From Coniferiporia sulphurascens (Eukaryota; Basidiomycota; Agaricomycetes; Hymenochaetales; Hymenochaetaceae), in the NCBI GenBank assembly GCA_002794785.1, contig NBBA01000019.1:620001-684000 (forward strand): a stretch of DNA of 64,000 bases, in the 5' to 3' direction. The notes under the pieces are model-generated. The model was not told where the DNA came from. It ran no database searches and saw only the letters and a list, made by a program, of their open reading frames with translations. This document shows, piece after piece, positions 56,736 to 64,000 of the stretch. Position 1 is the stretch's first letter; every line of letters starts with the position of its first letter. A program made the position numbers and the translations under genes.

Positions 56736-58277
56736 TCATTCAAATGAGAACCTGCCCCATAAAGTTTTCCAGGTCACATCCTTTCCTTCAAAAAGCGAAC
56801 GGACGGTGCCCTCGCTCAAAGACCTACACCCCTCAAATGTGACTTTCTTCAACGTGTCCCATTTATCCTGTTTTTCAGCCAGTTCTTTGAAGGACCTCAG
56901 CTCCACCTCGTCCAGGGCATCGCAATGCACGAAGCTGATATCCTCCAATTTCGGAAGCATCATATACGTCCAAGCGTCGTGGCAGCTCCAGATGTTGGGT
57001 GCCGAGCCCGGTGTTCCGAGGGTAAGGCTGCGCAGGTTGTGCAGCTTTGCGAATAGGATATCGTAAGAGGGTCGACAGTTTAAGTCCGCGACAGTCCTCG
57101 ATCTGCACGTTTTATAACTGAAGACCACGACATTCAAATACTGCTCGTAAGAATGAGGAAGGACGCAATCAAGCCAGACATTTCCCCCCAAGTTAATGAT
57201 CTCCGTATCTGCGTCGACATATACATGCAGATTCCTGAGACTCGGAAGGCGAAGTGCCTTCATAAAAGGCAGGAGGCTCTGCGCAGTTAAAAAAAGAGCC
57301 GTAAAGTCGAAAGTCTGAAGGTTCGGAAGGACTGTTTCTGGAAGTGTATGGTCATTATCCTTTGTAGATGGTGTAAAGCGTATAAATCGTAAGCAGAAGG
57401 TCTCGAGAAGAGGGCTCGATCGCAAGAACTCGAGCAGCAGGTTCATATCATATACCCTCACAATCCCGGTATTATTATTGTTTTCCTCAATATCCAGGGT
57501 CAGCGTCGTCAATGGTGGGGCGCAATGTAGGAAAGGACGCGGGAATAGGTTATACACTTTGAGGTTGGTCAAGCTCGGCAAGTACCAGGTTGTGTAGAAG
57601 TGCATTAGCTGCTCAGAATGGTCAATTATTGCCCCAGGAACATCTTCCTCGGGATATTGCGACCCTGGGTAGCTGAGCATAACACTCTTGAGCCGTGGGA
57701 GGTTGAGACCTGTACAGTATCGAGATATATACCGGAACAGGTCCAGCCAGTACCCATCATCTTCCATTATATAACGAATGCTTTCCCAACGAGATGCCTC
57801 CGGAACCGCTACGCCTAAAATTTCAACGCCATCCGTGATAGTCCGGTCCGTGTCAAAGTCCAGTTCTATATTCAGCCCGGCATCCTTGCTACGCTTTAAG
57901 CAAACTTGGAGCTGCCCGAGGCTGGTTTTGATTGGGCTAAAGTTGCTGATTTTGTTCCATAAGCGTGGATTACCCATTACGATATCATGGAACCACTTGT
58001 TTACCAGAGAGAGGTTAAATGCTGGTCGGCTGTTCTCGGAACACGCCATCTCAAAGATACGATCGAGGACGTCCACGGGAGCAGTACTTATCCCATGGAA
58101 TAGAACCATAGATTTATATTTGGCTTCCACCGAGGACATCTTCTTCCCCAGCGAACTCGTGAGGCAGCTAAAAGTGCTATAAAGGTGCCTGAGTTCCTTG
58201 AGGACAGATCTCAGCCTCGTGAGAAGACCCATCATATCCTGACCAGGATTCGTGTCTCTTTGACGTCTACGACACAT
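56736..58277 (-). CDS. F-box/LRR-like protein, array copy 1
   Basis: 513 residues, single exon, start MCRRRQRDTN. A helical N-terminus (LKELRHLYSTFSCLTSSLGK) precedes an F-box-like motif: VDVLDRIFEMACSENSRPAF, then NLSLVNKWFHDIVMGNPRLW. The rest is leucine-rich (LPRLKSVMLSYPG, WYLPSLTNLKVYNLFPRPFL, LPNLQTFDFTALFLTAQSLL, LPSLRNLHVYVD). This fits SCF-type substrate receptors, a family greatly expanded in Agaricomycetes. It is the most complete of three paralogues in a head-to-tail array (56736, 60262, 62631). The N-terminus MCRRRQ is shared with copy 2 at the DNA level, but only copy 1 keeps an ATG there. Confidence 0.72.
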   Translation of the reverse strand: MCRRRQRDTNPGQDMMGLLTRLRSVLKELRHLYSTFSCLTSSLGKKMSSVEAKYKSMVLFHGISTAPVDVLDRIFEMACSENSRPAFNLSLVNKWFHDIVMGNPRLWNKISNFSPIKTSLGQLQVCLKRSKDAGLNIELDFDTDRTITDGVEILGVAVPEASRWESIRYIMEDDGYWLDLFRYISRYCTGLNLPRLKSVMLSYPGSQYPEEDVPGAIIDHSEQLMHFYTTWYLPSLTNLKVYNLFPRPFLHCAPPLTTLTLDIEENNNNTGIVRVYDMNLLLEFLRSSPLLETFCLRFIRFTPSTKDNDHTLPETVLPNLQTFDFTALFLTAQSLLPFMKALRLPSLRNLHVYVDADTEIINLGGNVWLDCVLPHSYEQYLNVVVFSYKTCRSRTVADLNCRPSYDILFAKLHNLRSLTLGTPGSAPNIWSCHDAWTYMMLPKLEDISFVHCDALDEVELRSFKELAEKQDKWDTLKKVTFEGCRSLSEGTVRSLFEGKDVTWKTLWGRFSFE

Positions 58278-58707
58278 TACGGCCGGCCAAAGGAGTTAGC
58301 TTCTAGGACAGCATAGTAGAGAATCCGACCCACAGCACTGGGAGGCAGTCGTTCCACATTTGGTCTACATCGATTGGAAAAACCGCACTCTCTAGCACCC
58401 TCATGACTTTCATGAGTTCATTGATGGAGTTTGCGTCTATACTTGCAGATTGGTGACGCGAAGAAGCTTTCATTCTGCAGTGACGTTCAAAATCCGTTCA
58501 AACTTCACGCTGTGAGAGGATGAATCGTGGATTCGTGTACGGGCTGCTTCGACAAATTGATGCCACGGGAGCGACAAAGTATTACTGTATGTCGCTTTTT
58601 GTTTTCGAGAGAAAGCGTAAGGAAGCCAGAAAACAGATCAAGCCCGAATCGAATATTCGAGTTGTATTGTATAATCGATCAAATATCCAAGCTGTTCAGC
58701 AGTTTGG

Positions 58708-58785
58708 AAAGAGGAAGGATAAGGGCAGCAGCAGTCCGATGCTGGGAAAGGGGAAGGATAAGGGCAGTAGCAGTTTGATGCTGGG
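58708..58785 (+). repeat. Tandem repeat, two units of 39 bases
   Basis: Two adjacent 39-base units beginning AAAGAGGAAGGATAAGGGCA and AAAGGGGAAGGATAAGGGCA, both ending GATGCTGGG. They differ at a few positions. A short frame through them encodes a Lys/Gly/Ser repeat but has no support as a gene. Confidence 0.85.
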
Positions 58786-59086
58786 CGCTGTTTGAACTTT
58801 ACAAAATGATAACCATGAAAGGGTATGTGGGTACCTCACAAAAGGAAGGCGGGCGAACTGGTTGCAAGTTCTCACGGGGGAGCCATTTCCCACACATGCA
58901 TCACGTGATACTTTTTTGGAGAGCTTCGCCTCCCAATTATGTAATGCATCAAAAAGTTATACCTTATAATGGGATTCTATTCTCATCAGCGAAAGCGCTA
59001 TTTCGTCTCGGCAGAATCTGGTCTGGTAGCAGTACTGAGTTTCAACCGGAAGGGTGATGTTCAAGCAGACGCAATAATCTCATTTG

Positions 59087-59446
59087 TGTTGGAATTTAGC
59101 AACTCGCGGCGCTAGCAAATGCACTCTGTATTACTCCGCGTATACAAGAATATCGTTTAACTAGTAGATAATTAATTGCGCGAGAGAAACCGAGCATGTT
59201 GAAGTTCGAGCTCGATGCCGAGACGGCGTCGGAGTTTGAATAATTTTTCGTAGTATTTTTCCTGTTGTATGCGCGCTCGGTTTCCCTCGCTCGATTATCT
59301 ACTGGTTAAACGATATACTTGGATACGGAGTGCATTCGCTCGCGCCGCGAATTGCTGAATTCCAACAGAGCACGCATACATGCAGCGAAAAAAACTACAA
59401 AAACAATTTCAAACTCCGGCGCCGATTCGGCATCAAGCTCGAACTT
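59087..59446 (-). mobile_element. Short LTR-like element, inverted copy split by another copy
   Basis: The parts 59087-59196 and 59373-59446 together read as the reverse complement of the element at 59197-59367 and of 61963-62139. It starts TGTTGGAATTTAGC, continues CTCCGCGTAT and GAGAAACCGAGCA, and after the inserted copy resumes CGCATACATGC to GGCATCAAGCTCGAACTT. The right end is degenerate and no target duplication was found for it. Confidence 0.75.
59197..59367 (+). mobile_element. Short LTR-like element (171 bp) inserted in an inverted relative
   Basis: 171 bases from TGTTGAAGTTCGAGCTCG to GCTGAATTCCAACA, flanked by the direct repeat GAGCA at 59192-59196 and 59368-59372. TG...CA ends with a 5-bp duplication are typical of LTRs, and the length suggests a very small solo LTR or TRIM/SMART-like element. 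It contains no coding frame. Confidence 0.85.
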
Positions 59447-60261
59447 ACTGTAACTTGAACATCTGCTTTTGTGTACAGCACAAGGCTAGGCAACAGGGCT
59501 AGGCAACAGAGTGCTCACAAGTAAGATTTTTATTTTATTTTCTTCCACCGCGGAACTCACCGACACCACAGAACACGCCGCGGACGAAATCATCAACTTT
59601 GGCCCTGGGCATGCTTTCTGATACAATTTGCACCTATAATACCCAGAAGCGCAATCTCAACATCGTCATGTTCCTGAGATTGGCTACAGTACTCCCTATC
59701 TTTCTCCGAGTCCCGACGAGCACATTACTCATTTAATCAGCCCCGATGATGATGACCAGTAATAGTCACGGCATAACCCGATACCTTTCTCAAAAAATGT
59801 AACTTTTTTTTGAGATTGAGATAATATTATGACATTCGCGACTGACTCGGAGTAACGCGGCAAAGCATGCGTACGTGGGGTAATATACGGAAATCTGAAC
59901 CCATAATCTTGCGGTATTTACAATTCAGCCGTCAGCCTCGAATCCAGACTCACGAGTCTGAGTCGACAAGAGCAGCAGCGTGGAAGCCAATCGTCTTCTA
60001 ATATAATGCACAAAATTCACCAATACCGGGGAACGATACTCCATGGAATAAGTTCACGCATTCTTTGCATTCTTCTTGCGATTTTTATTAGACCATCTCA
60101 GGACAGTTTGGCGCTATTATAAAGATAAATTTATCAACAAGGCCGCAATCGATTTGTAGAAATCCGTTGAATATTGACGAGGAAAAAAGAGCTAACGTCC
60201 GTGAAAACCAAGGATTTAATCCGACGAAAATATGCCCAGACTCCTGTAAAGTTTACTCTCC

Positions 60262-61491
60262 TTACTCCTCCCAGGTCACATCCTTTCCTTCAAAAAGGGA
60301 ACGGACGGTGCCTTCGCTCAAAGACTTGCACCCCTTAAATGTGACTTCCTTCAACGTGTCCCATCTATCCTGTTCCCCGAGCAGCTTTCTGAAGAACCTT
60401 AGCTCCATCCCGTCCAGGACATCGCATTGCACGAAGCGGATATCCTCCAGTTTCGGGAAATTCATAATACAAGGCTGACCGTCATGGAAGAATATGCAGA
60501 GTATGGGACTCAAGTTCGGCGTCTCGAGAGTGATTCTGCGTAAGTTCTGCAGCTTCTTAAATGGGACACGGTAAGTAAAGGCCGAGTCATCAATCGTCTG
60601 CGATGTGCGCGTTTTATAGCTGAGGACCTCGACATTCATGTACTGCTCGTAAGAAAGAGGAAGGATGCAGTCAAGCCAGTCATCTCCGCCTATCTCCGCG
60701 GTTATATCGACATGCACATTCCTGAGGTTCGGAAGGCAAAGCGCTCTTGTGAAAGGCAGGAGGCTTTGCATGGTCAAATATTGAGCCGCAAAGTCGAAAG
60801 TCAGAAGGTTCGGAAGAACTGTTTCTGGAAGCGTATGGTCATCATCCTTTGTAGATGGTGCAAAGGAGTCAAGCCGTAAGCAAAAAGTCTCAAGAAGAGG
60901 GCTCGATCGCAAGAACTCTAGCAGCAGATTCATATCATACACCCTTTCAATCGCGTCATCGTCATTCCATTCTTTAATATCCAGGATCAGCGTTGTCAGT
61001 GGTGGTGTGAGACGTAAGAAAGGACGCGGGAACAGATTGCGCACTGTGAGGTTGGTCAAGTTCGGCAAGTACCAAGTCGAGGTAATGTCAAGATCAAGTT
61101 CCACATTCAACCCGACATCCTTGCTAAGCCTTAAGCTGGTCCGGACTTGCCCGAGGCTGGTTTTGTCATAGTATAAATTGCCGATTTTGTTCCATAAGCG
61201 TGGATTACGTATCACGATATCATGGACCTGCTTGTTTACCAGAGAGAGGTTGTACGCCATTCGGATGTCTTCGCAACACACCATCTCAAAGATACTATCG
61301 AGGACGTCCACGGGAACCGACTTTATCCCATGGGATAGAACCATAGAGTTACAGTTGGCTTCCACCGGCGAAATCTTCCTCTCCAGCGAGCTTGTGAGGC
61401 AGCTTAAAGTGCTCAGAAGGTGCTTGAGCTCTTTGAGCTCCTTAAAAGTCGACTTCAGCTCGATGCGAGGCGGCATTTGAGAATCCATCAT
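60262..61491 (-). CDS. F-box/LRR-like protein, array copy 2, shortened
   Basis: Paralogue of 56736-58277. The position of copy 1's ATG here reads ATA, so the first usable ATG is 61491 (MMDSQMPPRIE), giving about 409 residues. The F-box-like part is kept (VDVLDSIFEMVCCEDIRMAY, LSLVNKQVHDIVIRNPRLW). After GLNVELDLDIT the sequence jumps to STWYLPNLTNLTVRNLFPRP, so about 85 codons present in both other copies are missing in frame (junction near 61080). Downstream leucine-rich parts remain (LPNLLTFDFAAQYLTMQSLL, LPNLRNVHVDITAEIG). No stops interrupt it. It could be a working shorter receptor or an early pseudogene. Confidence 0.65.
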   Translation of the reverse strand: MMDSQMPPRIELKSTFKELKELKHLLSTLSCLTSSLERKISPVEANCNSMVLSHGIKSVPVDVLDSIFEMVCCEDIRMAYNLSLVNKQVHDIVIRNPRLWNKIGNLYYDKTSLGQVRTSLRLSKDVGLNVELDLDITSTWYLPNLTNLTVRNLFPRPFLRLTPPLTTLILDIKEWNDDDAIERVYDMNLLLEFLRSSPLLETFCLRLDSFAPSTKDDDHTLPETVLPNLLTFDFAAQYLTMQSLLPFTRALCLPNLRNVHVDITAEIGGDDWLDCILPLSYEQYMNVEVLSYKTRTSQTIDDSAFTYRVPFKKLQNLRRITLETPNLSPILCIFFHDGQPCIMNFPKLEDIRFVQCDVLDGMELRFFRKLLGEQDRWDTLKEVTFKGCKSLSEGTVRSLFEGKDVTWEE

Positions 61492-62630
61492 ATCCTGATT
61501 AGTTTTCGCGTCTCCTTGACATCTACAACATATCACGGCCAGCCGAAGCGGTTAACTTCAGAGCCAGAAGAATACGGTAGACTACTCACAACACCGGGAA
61601 ACAGTTGCTCCACATTTGGTCTACGTCCATTGGACAATCCGCACTTTCCAGCGCCCTTACGACTTTCATGAGTCCATCGATGGACTTTACGTCTATATTC
61701 GCGGGTTGGTAACGGGATGAGGCTTCCATTCTACAGGGACGACCAATATCCGTTGTGAGACGGTAAATCGTGAATTCGTGTGCGGGCCCTGCTCCGACGG
61801 TGATACCGTGACGAGAGCGACTCGGGTGGCGTATTATGTTGCTTTTTGTTTTCGAAACAAAGCGTAAGGAAGCCCAAAAAATGGATGTTGAGTGTGTGTG
61901 TTTCTTTGTAAGATTGTTCAAGTATTCAAGTCGTTATGCAGGTTTGAAAGGGAGGATGGAGGTGTTGAAGTTCGAGCTCGACACCAAGTAGTTCGGCGGC
62001 CGGCCGTTCGGAGTTAGATTTTTTTTTCGTAGATTTCTACTGCCTGTATGCGCGATAGAGTTCCCTTGCGCGATTACGAGATATTCAAGTTGGAATAAGG
62101 GAGGCATTTGCAAGCGCTGCAGATTGCCAAATTTCAACAGGAGGCAGCACAGTAACGATGTGTTGACTTGGGCGCGGTTTGAACTTTACAATATGACATT
62201 ATGTAATGCGTCAGAAAGTTACACCTAAAATCGAATGGCTATTCCCAAGGTAAAAACATTGTATATAGAGATTTCGTCTCGGTAAAATCTGGTCCCTCAC
62301 GAGTCCAAGTCGGCAAGAGCAGCGACGCGGAAGACAATATTAATCGTTTTGTAATGTACAATGCGCAAAATCTACCCATAAAGGGGAATGCATAGAATGG
62401 GTTCGCCCTTTAAGTTGCATTCTTTCTATTCCTACGATTTCCATTAGGCCATCTTAGGACAGTTTGGCGCTATTGTAAACATACATGTATCATGTATCAA
62501 TAAGACTGCAATCGCTTTGTAGAGCTCCGTTTAATATTGATGAGGAGAAAAGAGCTAACGTTCCGTTTAAACCAAGAAATCAACCGGACGAAAATACTCC
62601 CAGACTCCTGAATTGTAAACTTTACTCTCC
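61492..62630. other. Spacer of the F-box array between copies 2 and 3
   Basis: 1.1 kb, partly homologous to the spacer at 58278-60261. It contains the copy 2 promoter, the short LTR-like element at 61963-62139, and from about 62280 the 3' flank of copy 3. No gene supported. Confidence 0.5.
61963..62139 (+). mobile_element. Short LTR-like element (177 bp)
   Basis: 177 bases, TGTTGAAGTTCGAGCTCGAC to GCCAAATTTCAACA, flanked by GGAGG at 61958-61962 and 62140-62144. Related to 59197-59367 along its length. It interrupts spacer sequence that is otherwise shared with the neighbouring unit (58690-58800), so it inserted after the array duplicated. Confidence 0.85.
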
Positions 62631-64000
62631 TTACTCCTCCCAGGTCACATCCTTTCCTTCAAAAAGAGAACGGGCGGTGCCCTCGCTCAAAGACTTGCAC
62701 CCCTTAAATGCGATTTCCTTCAACGTGTCCCATTTATCCTGTTCCTCGAGCAGATCCTTGAAGAACCTCAGCTCCCCCCCGCTCAGGGAATTGCATTGCA
62801 CAAAGCGGATATTCTTCAGGTTCGGGAGCCTCATACAGATCCCGGAGTCATAATAACTCCTCCAGACACTGGGATTCAAGTATGGCGTCTCGATGGTAAT
62901 ACTGTGCAGGTTATGCAGCTTTTCGAATGGGACATCGTGAGTGGGGTAATAGCCTAAGTCCGCGATAGTCTTCGATGTGTGCGTTCTATAGCTGAAATTT
63001 TCGATATTCATATACTGCTCGTAAGAATGAGGAAGGACACAGTCAAGCCAGACTTTTCCCCAAAAGTCAATGGTCTCCATGTCTGCGTCGACACATACAT
63101 GAAGATTCTTGAGACTCGGAAAGCGAAGTACCTTCATGAAAGGCAGGAGGCTTTGTGCGGTCAAAGAAAGAGCCGTAAACTCAAAAGTCTGAAGGTTCGG
63201 AAGAACTGTTTCTGGTAGCGTGTGATCATTATCCTTTGTAGACGGTGTAAAGCCGTCAAGCCGTAAGCGGAAGTTCTTGAGAAGAGGGCTCGACCGCAAG
63301 AGCCCAAGCAGCAGGTCCATATCATATACCCTCTCCATCATGATATTAACGTTTTCGTGTTCGCTAACCTCCACGTTCAGTGTCGTCAGTGGTGGAGAAA
63401 AATGTAGGAAAGGACGCGGGAACAGGTTGTATACTGAGAGGTCAGTCAAGCTCGGCAAATACCAGGTTGTGTAAAAGTGCATTAGTGGTTCAGAGTGATC
63501 CACTATGCTTTCCGGTTTATCTTCATCGCACCTTGGATAGCAGAGAGTAGCGCTTTTGAGCCGCGGGAGGTTGAGACCAGTGCTGTATCGAGATATATCC
63601 CGGAACAGGTCCAGCCAGTCATGCGAAGAATCTATGAAATAAGAGACGTTTTCCCAACGAGACGCCTCCGGAACCGCTATGCCTAAAGTTGTAACACCCT
63701 CCGGGATCACATCCTCGTAAAAGTACAGTGCCACATCCAACCCGACATCTTTGCTACGCTTTAAGCAGACTTGGAGCTGTCCGAGGCTGACTCTGCTGAT
63801 GTTTAAGTTGTCGATTTCTCTCCATAAGCGTGGATTATGCACTGCGATATCACGAAACTGTCTGTTTACCAGAGTGAGCTTGAATGCCATTTGGATATCT
63901 TCGTAACACGCTATTGCAAAGATACGATCGAGGACGTCCACGGGAGCTGTGTTCATCCCGTGGGATAGAGCCATAGACCTATAATTGGCTTCCACCAACG
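62631..64000 (-). CDS. F-box/LRR-like protein, array copy 3 (5' end outside window)
   Basis: At least 456 residues, open to the window edge with no ATG yet reached, so the N-terminal part lies beyond 64000. F-box-like part: VDVLDRIFAIACYEDIQMAF, then KLTLVNRQFRDIAVHNPRLW. Leucine-rich parts follow: LPRLKSATLCYPRCDEDKPE, WYLPSLTDLSVYNLFPRPFL, LPNLQTFEFTALSLTAQSLL. It keeps the segment that copy 2 lost. The C-terminus ends SLFEGKDVTWEE, as in copy 2; copy 1 runs ten residues longer. Same orientation as the other two. Confidence 0.7.
   Translation of the reverse strand, partial: LVEANYRSMALSHGMNTAPVDVLDRIFAIACYEDIQMAFKLTLVNRQFRDIAVHNPRLWREIDNLNISRVSLGQLQVCLKRSKDVGLDVALYFYEDVIPEGVTTLGIAVPEASRWENVSYFIDSSHDWLDLFRDISRYSTGLNLPRLKSATLCYPRCDEDKPESIVDHSEPLMHFYTTWYLPSLTDLSVYNLFPRPFLHFSPPLTTLNVEVSEHENVNIMMERVYDMDLLLGLLRSSPLLKNFRLRLDGFTPSTKDNDHTLPETVLPNLQTFEFTALSLTAQSLLPFMKVLRFPSLKNLHVCVDADMETIDFWGKVWLDCVLPHSYEQYMNIENFSYRTHTSKTIADLGYYPTHDVPFEKLHNLHSITIETPYLNPSVWRSYYDSGICMRLPNLKNIRFVQCNSLSGGELRFFKDLLEEQDKWDTLKEIAFKGCKSLSEGTARSLFEGKDVTWEE

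Larger units (their letters stand above)
58278..60261. other. Spacer of the F-box array with nested short LTR-like elements
   Basis: About 2 kb. It holds the promoter of array copy 1 (58278-58520), a 2 x 39-base tandem repeat (58708-58785) and two short LTR-like elements at 59087-59446. The stretch from about 59950 to 60261 is the 3' flank of copy 2. Parts match 61540-61900 and 62280-62630, so the duplication units include these spacers. No gene supported. Confidence 0.55.

Noticed and set aside
1..64000. CRISPR arrays, bacterial-type operons, tRNA or rRNA genes
   Set aside because: Looked for regularly spaced repeats, B-box-like motifs with cloverleaf context and rRNA landmarks; none convincing.

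Overview
The window looks like nuclear DNA of a mushroom-forming basidiomycete (Agaricomycetes). Genes are cut by many introns of about 50 bases with GT-AG ends. Class III chitin synthase, a cytosolic-type beta-mannosidase, tandem P450s, a wax-synthase-type acyltransferase, small secreted proteins and F-box/LRR expansions are all present. No bacterial operons, CRISPR arrays, rRNA or tRNA genes were seen. Gene models below were built by hand from reading frames and splice sites. Family names come from motif recognition, not from searches.

Layout. 1-15.6 kb is a compact housekeeping block: beta-mannosidase (3' part), chitin synthase, MBOAT/wax synthase, a small secreted protein, an unrecognised 213-residue protein, ISA2 (Fe-S assembly), glutathione synthetase and a CCDC25/Jlp2-like protein. 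16.2-21.9 kb holds two tandem P450 paralogues with matching intron positions. 23.3-25.3 kb encodes a Ser/Thr kinase with an RS-rich tail, and 27.1-31.5 kb encodes RPAP1.

31.9-39.4 kb is a repeat island. A Ty1/copia-type element has been broken by three nested LTR insertions. Two of these have perfect 5-bp target duplications in its own sequence and a third (solo-LTR-like) sits inside one of them. A further LTR copy replaces the end of its reverse transcriptase. All ten in-frame stops of the copia reading frame are TGA, which suggests CpG deamination of CGA codons. A separate LTR ends 16 bases before an F-box gene (39.4-41.1 kb).

41.4-44.0 kb is cytosolic glutamyl-tRNA synthetase. 44.5-48.2 kb is a tandem duplication carrying two APH-like phosphotransferase genes. 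49.1-50.7 kb has two convergent DUF6914-like paralogues, 51.9-53.2 kb a short-chain dehydrogenase and 54.1-56.3 kb RAD52. 56.7-64 kb is an array of three F-box/LRR-like paralogues. Its spacers carry a very short (171-177 bp) TG...CA element with 5-bp target duplications, including one copy inserted into an inverted copy of itself.

No new defence or biosynthetic system is evident. The most notable material is the repeat biology, the changed acid residue in the I-helix of one P450, unusual splice structures, and the paralogue arrays.
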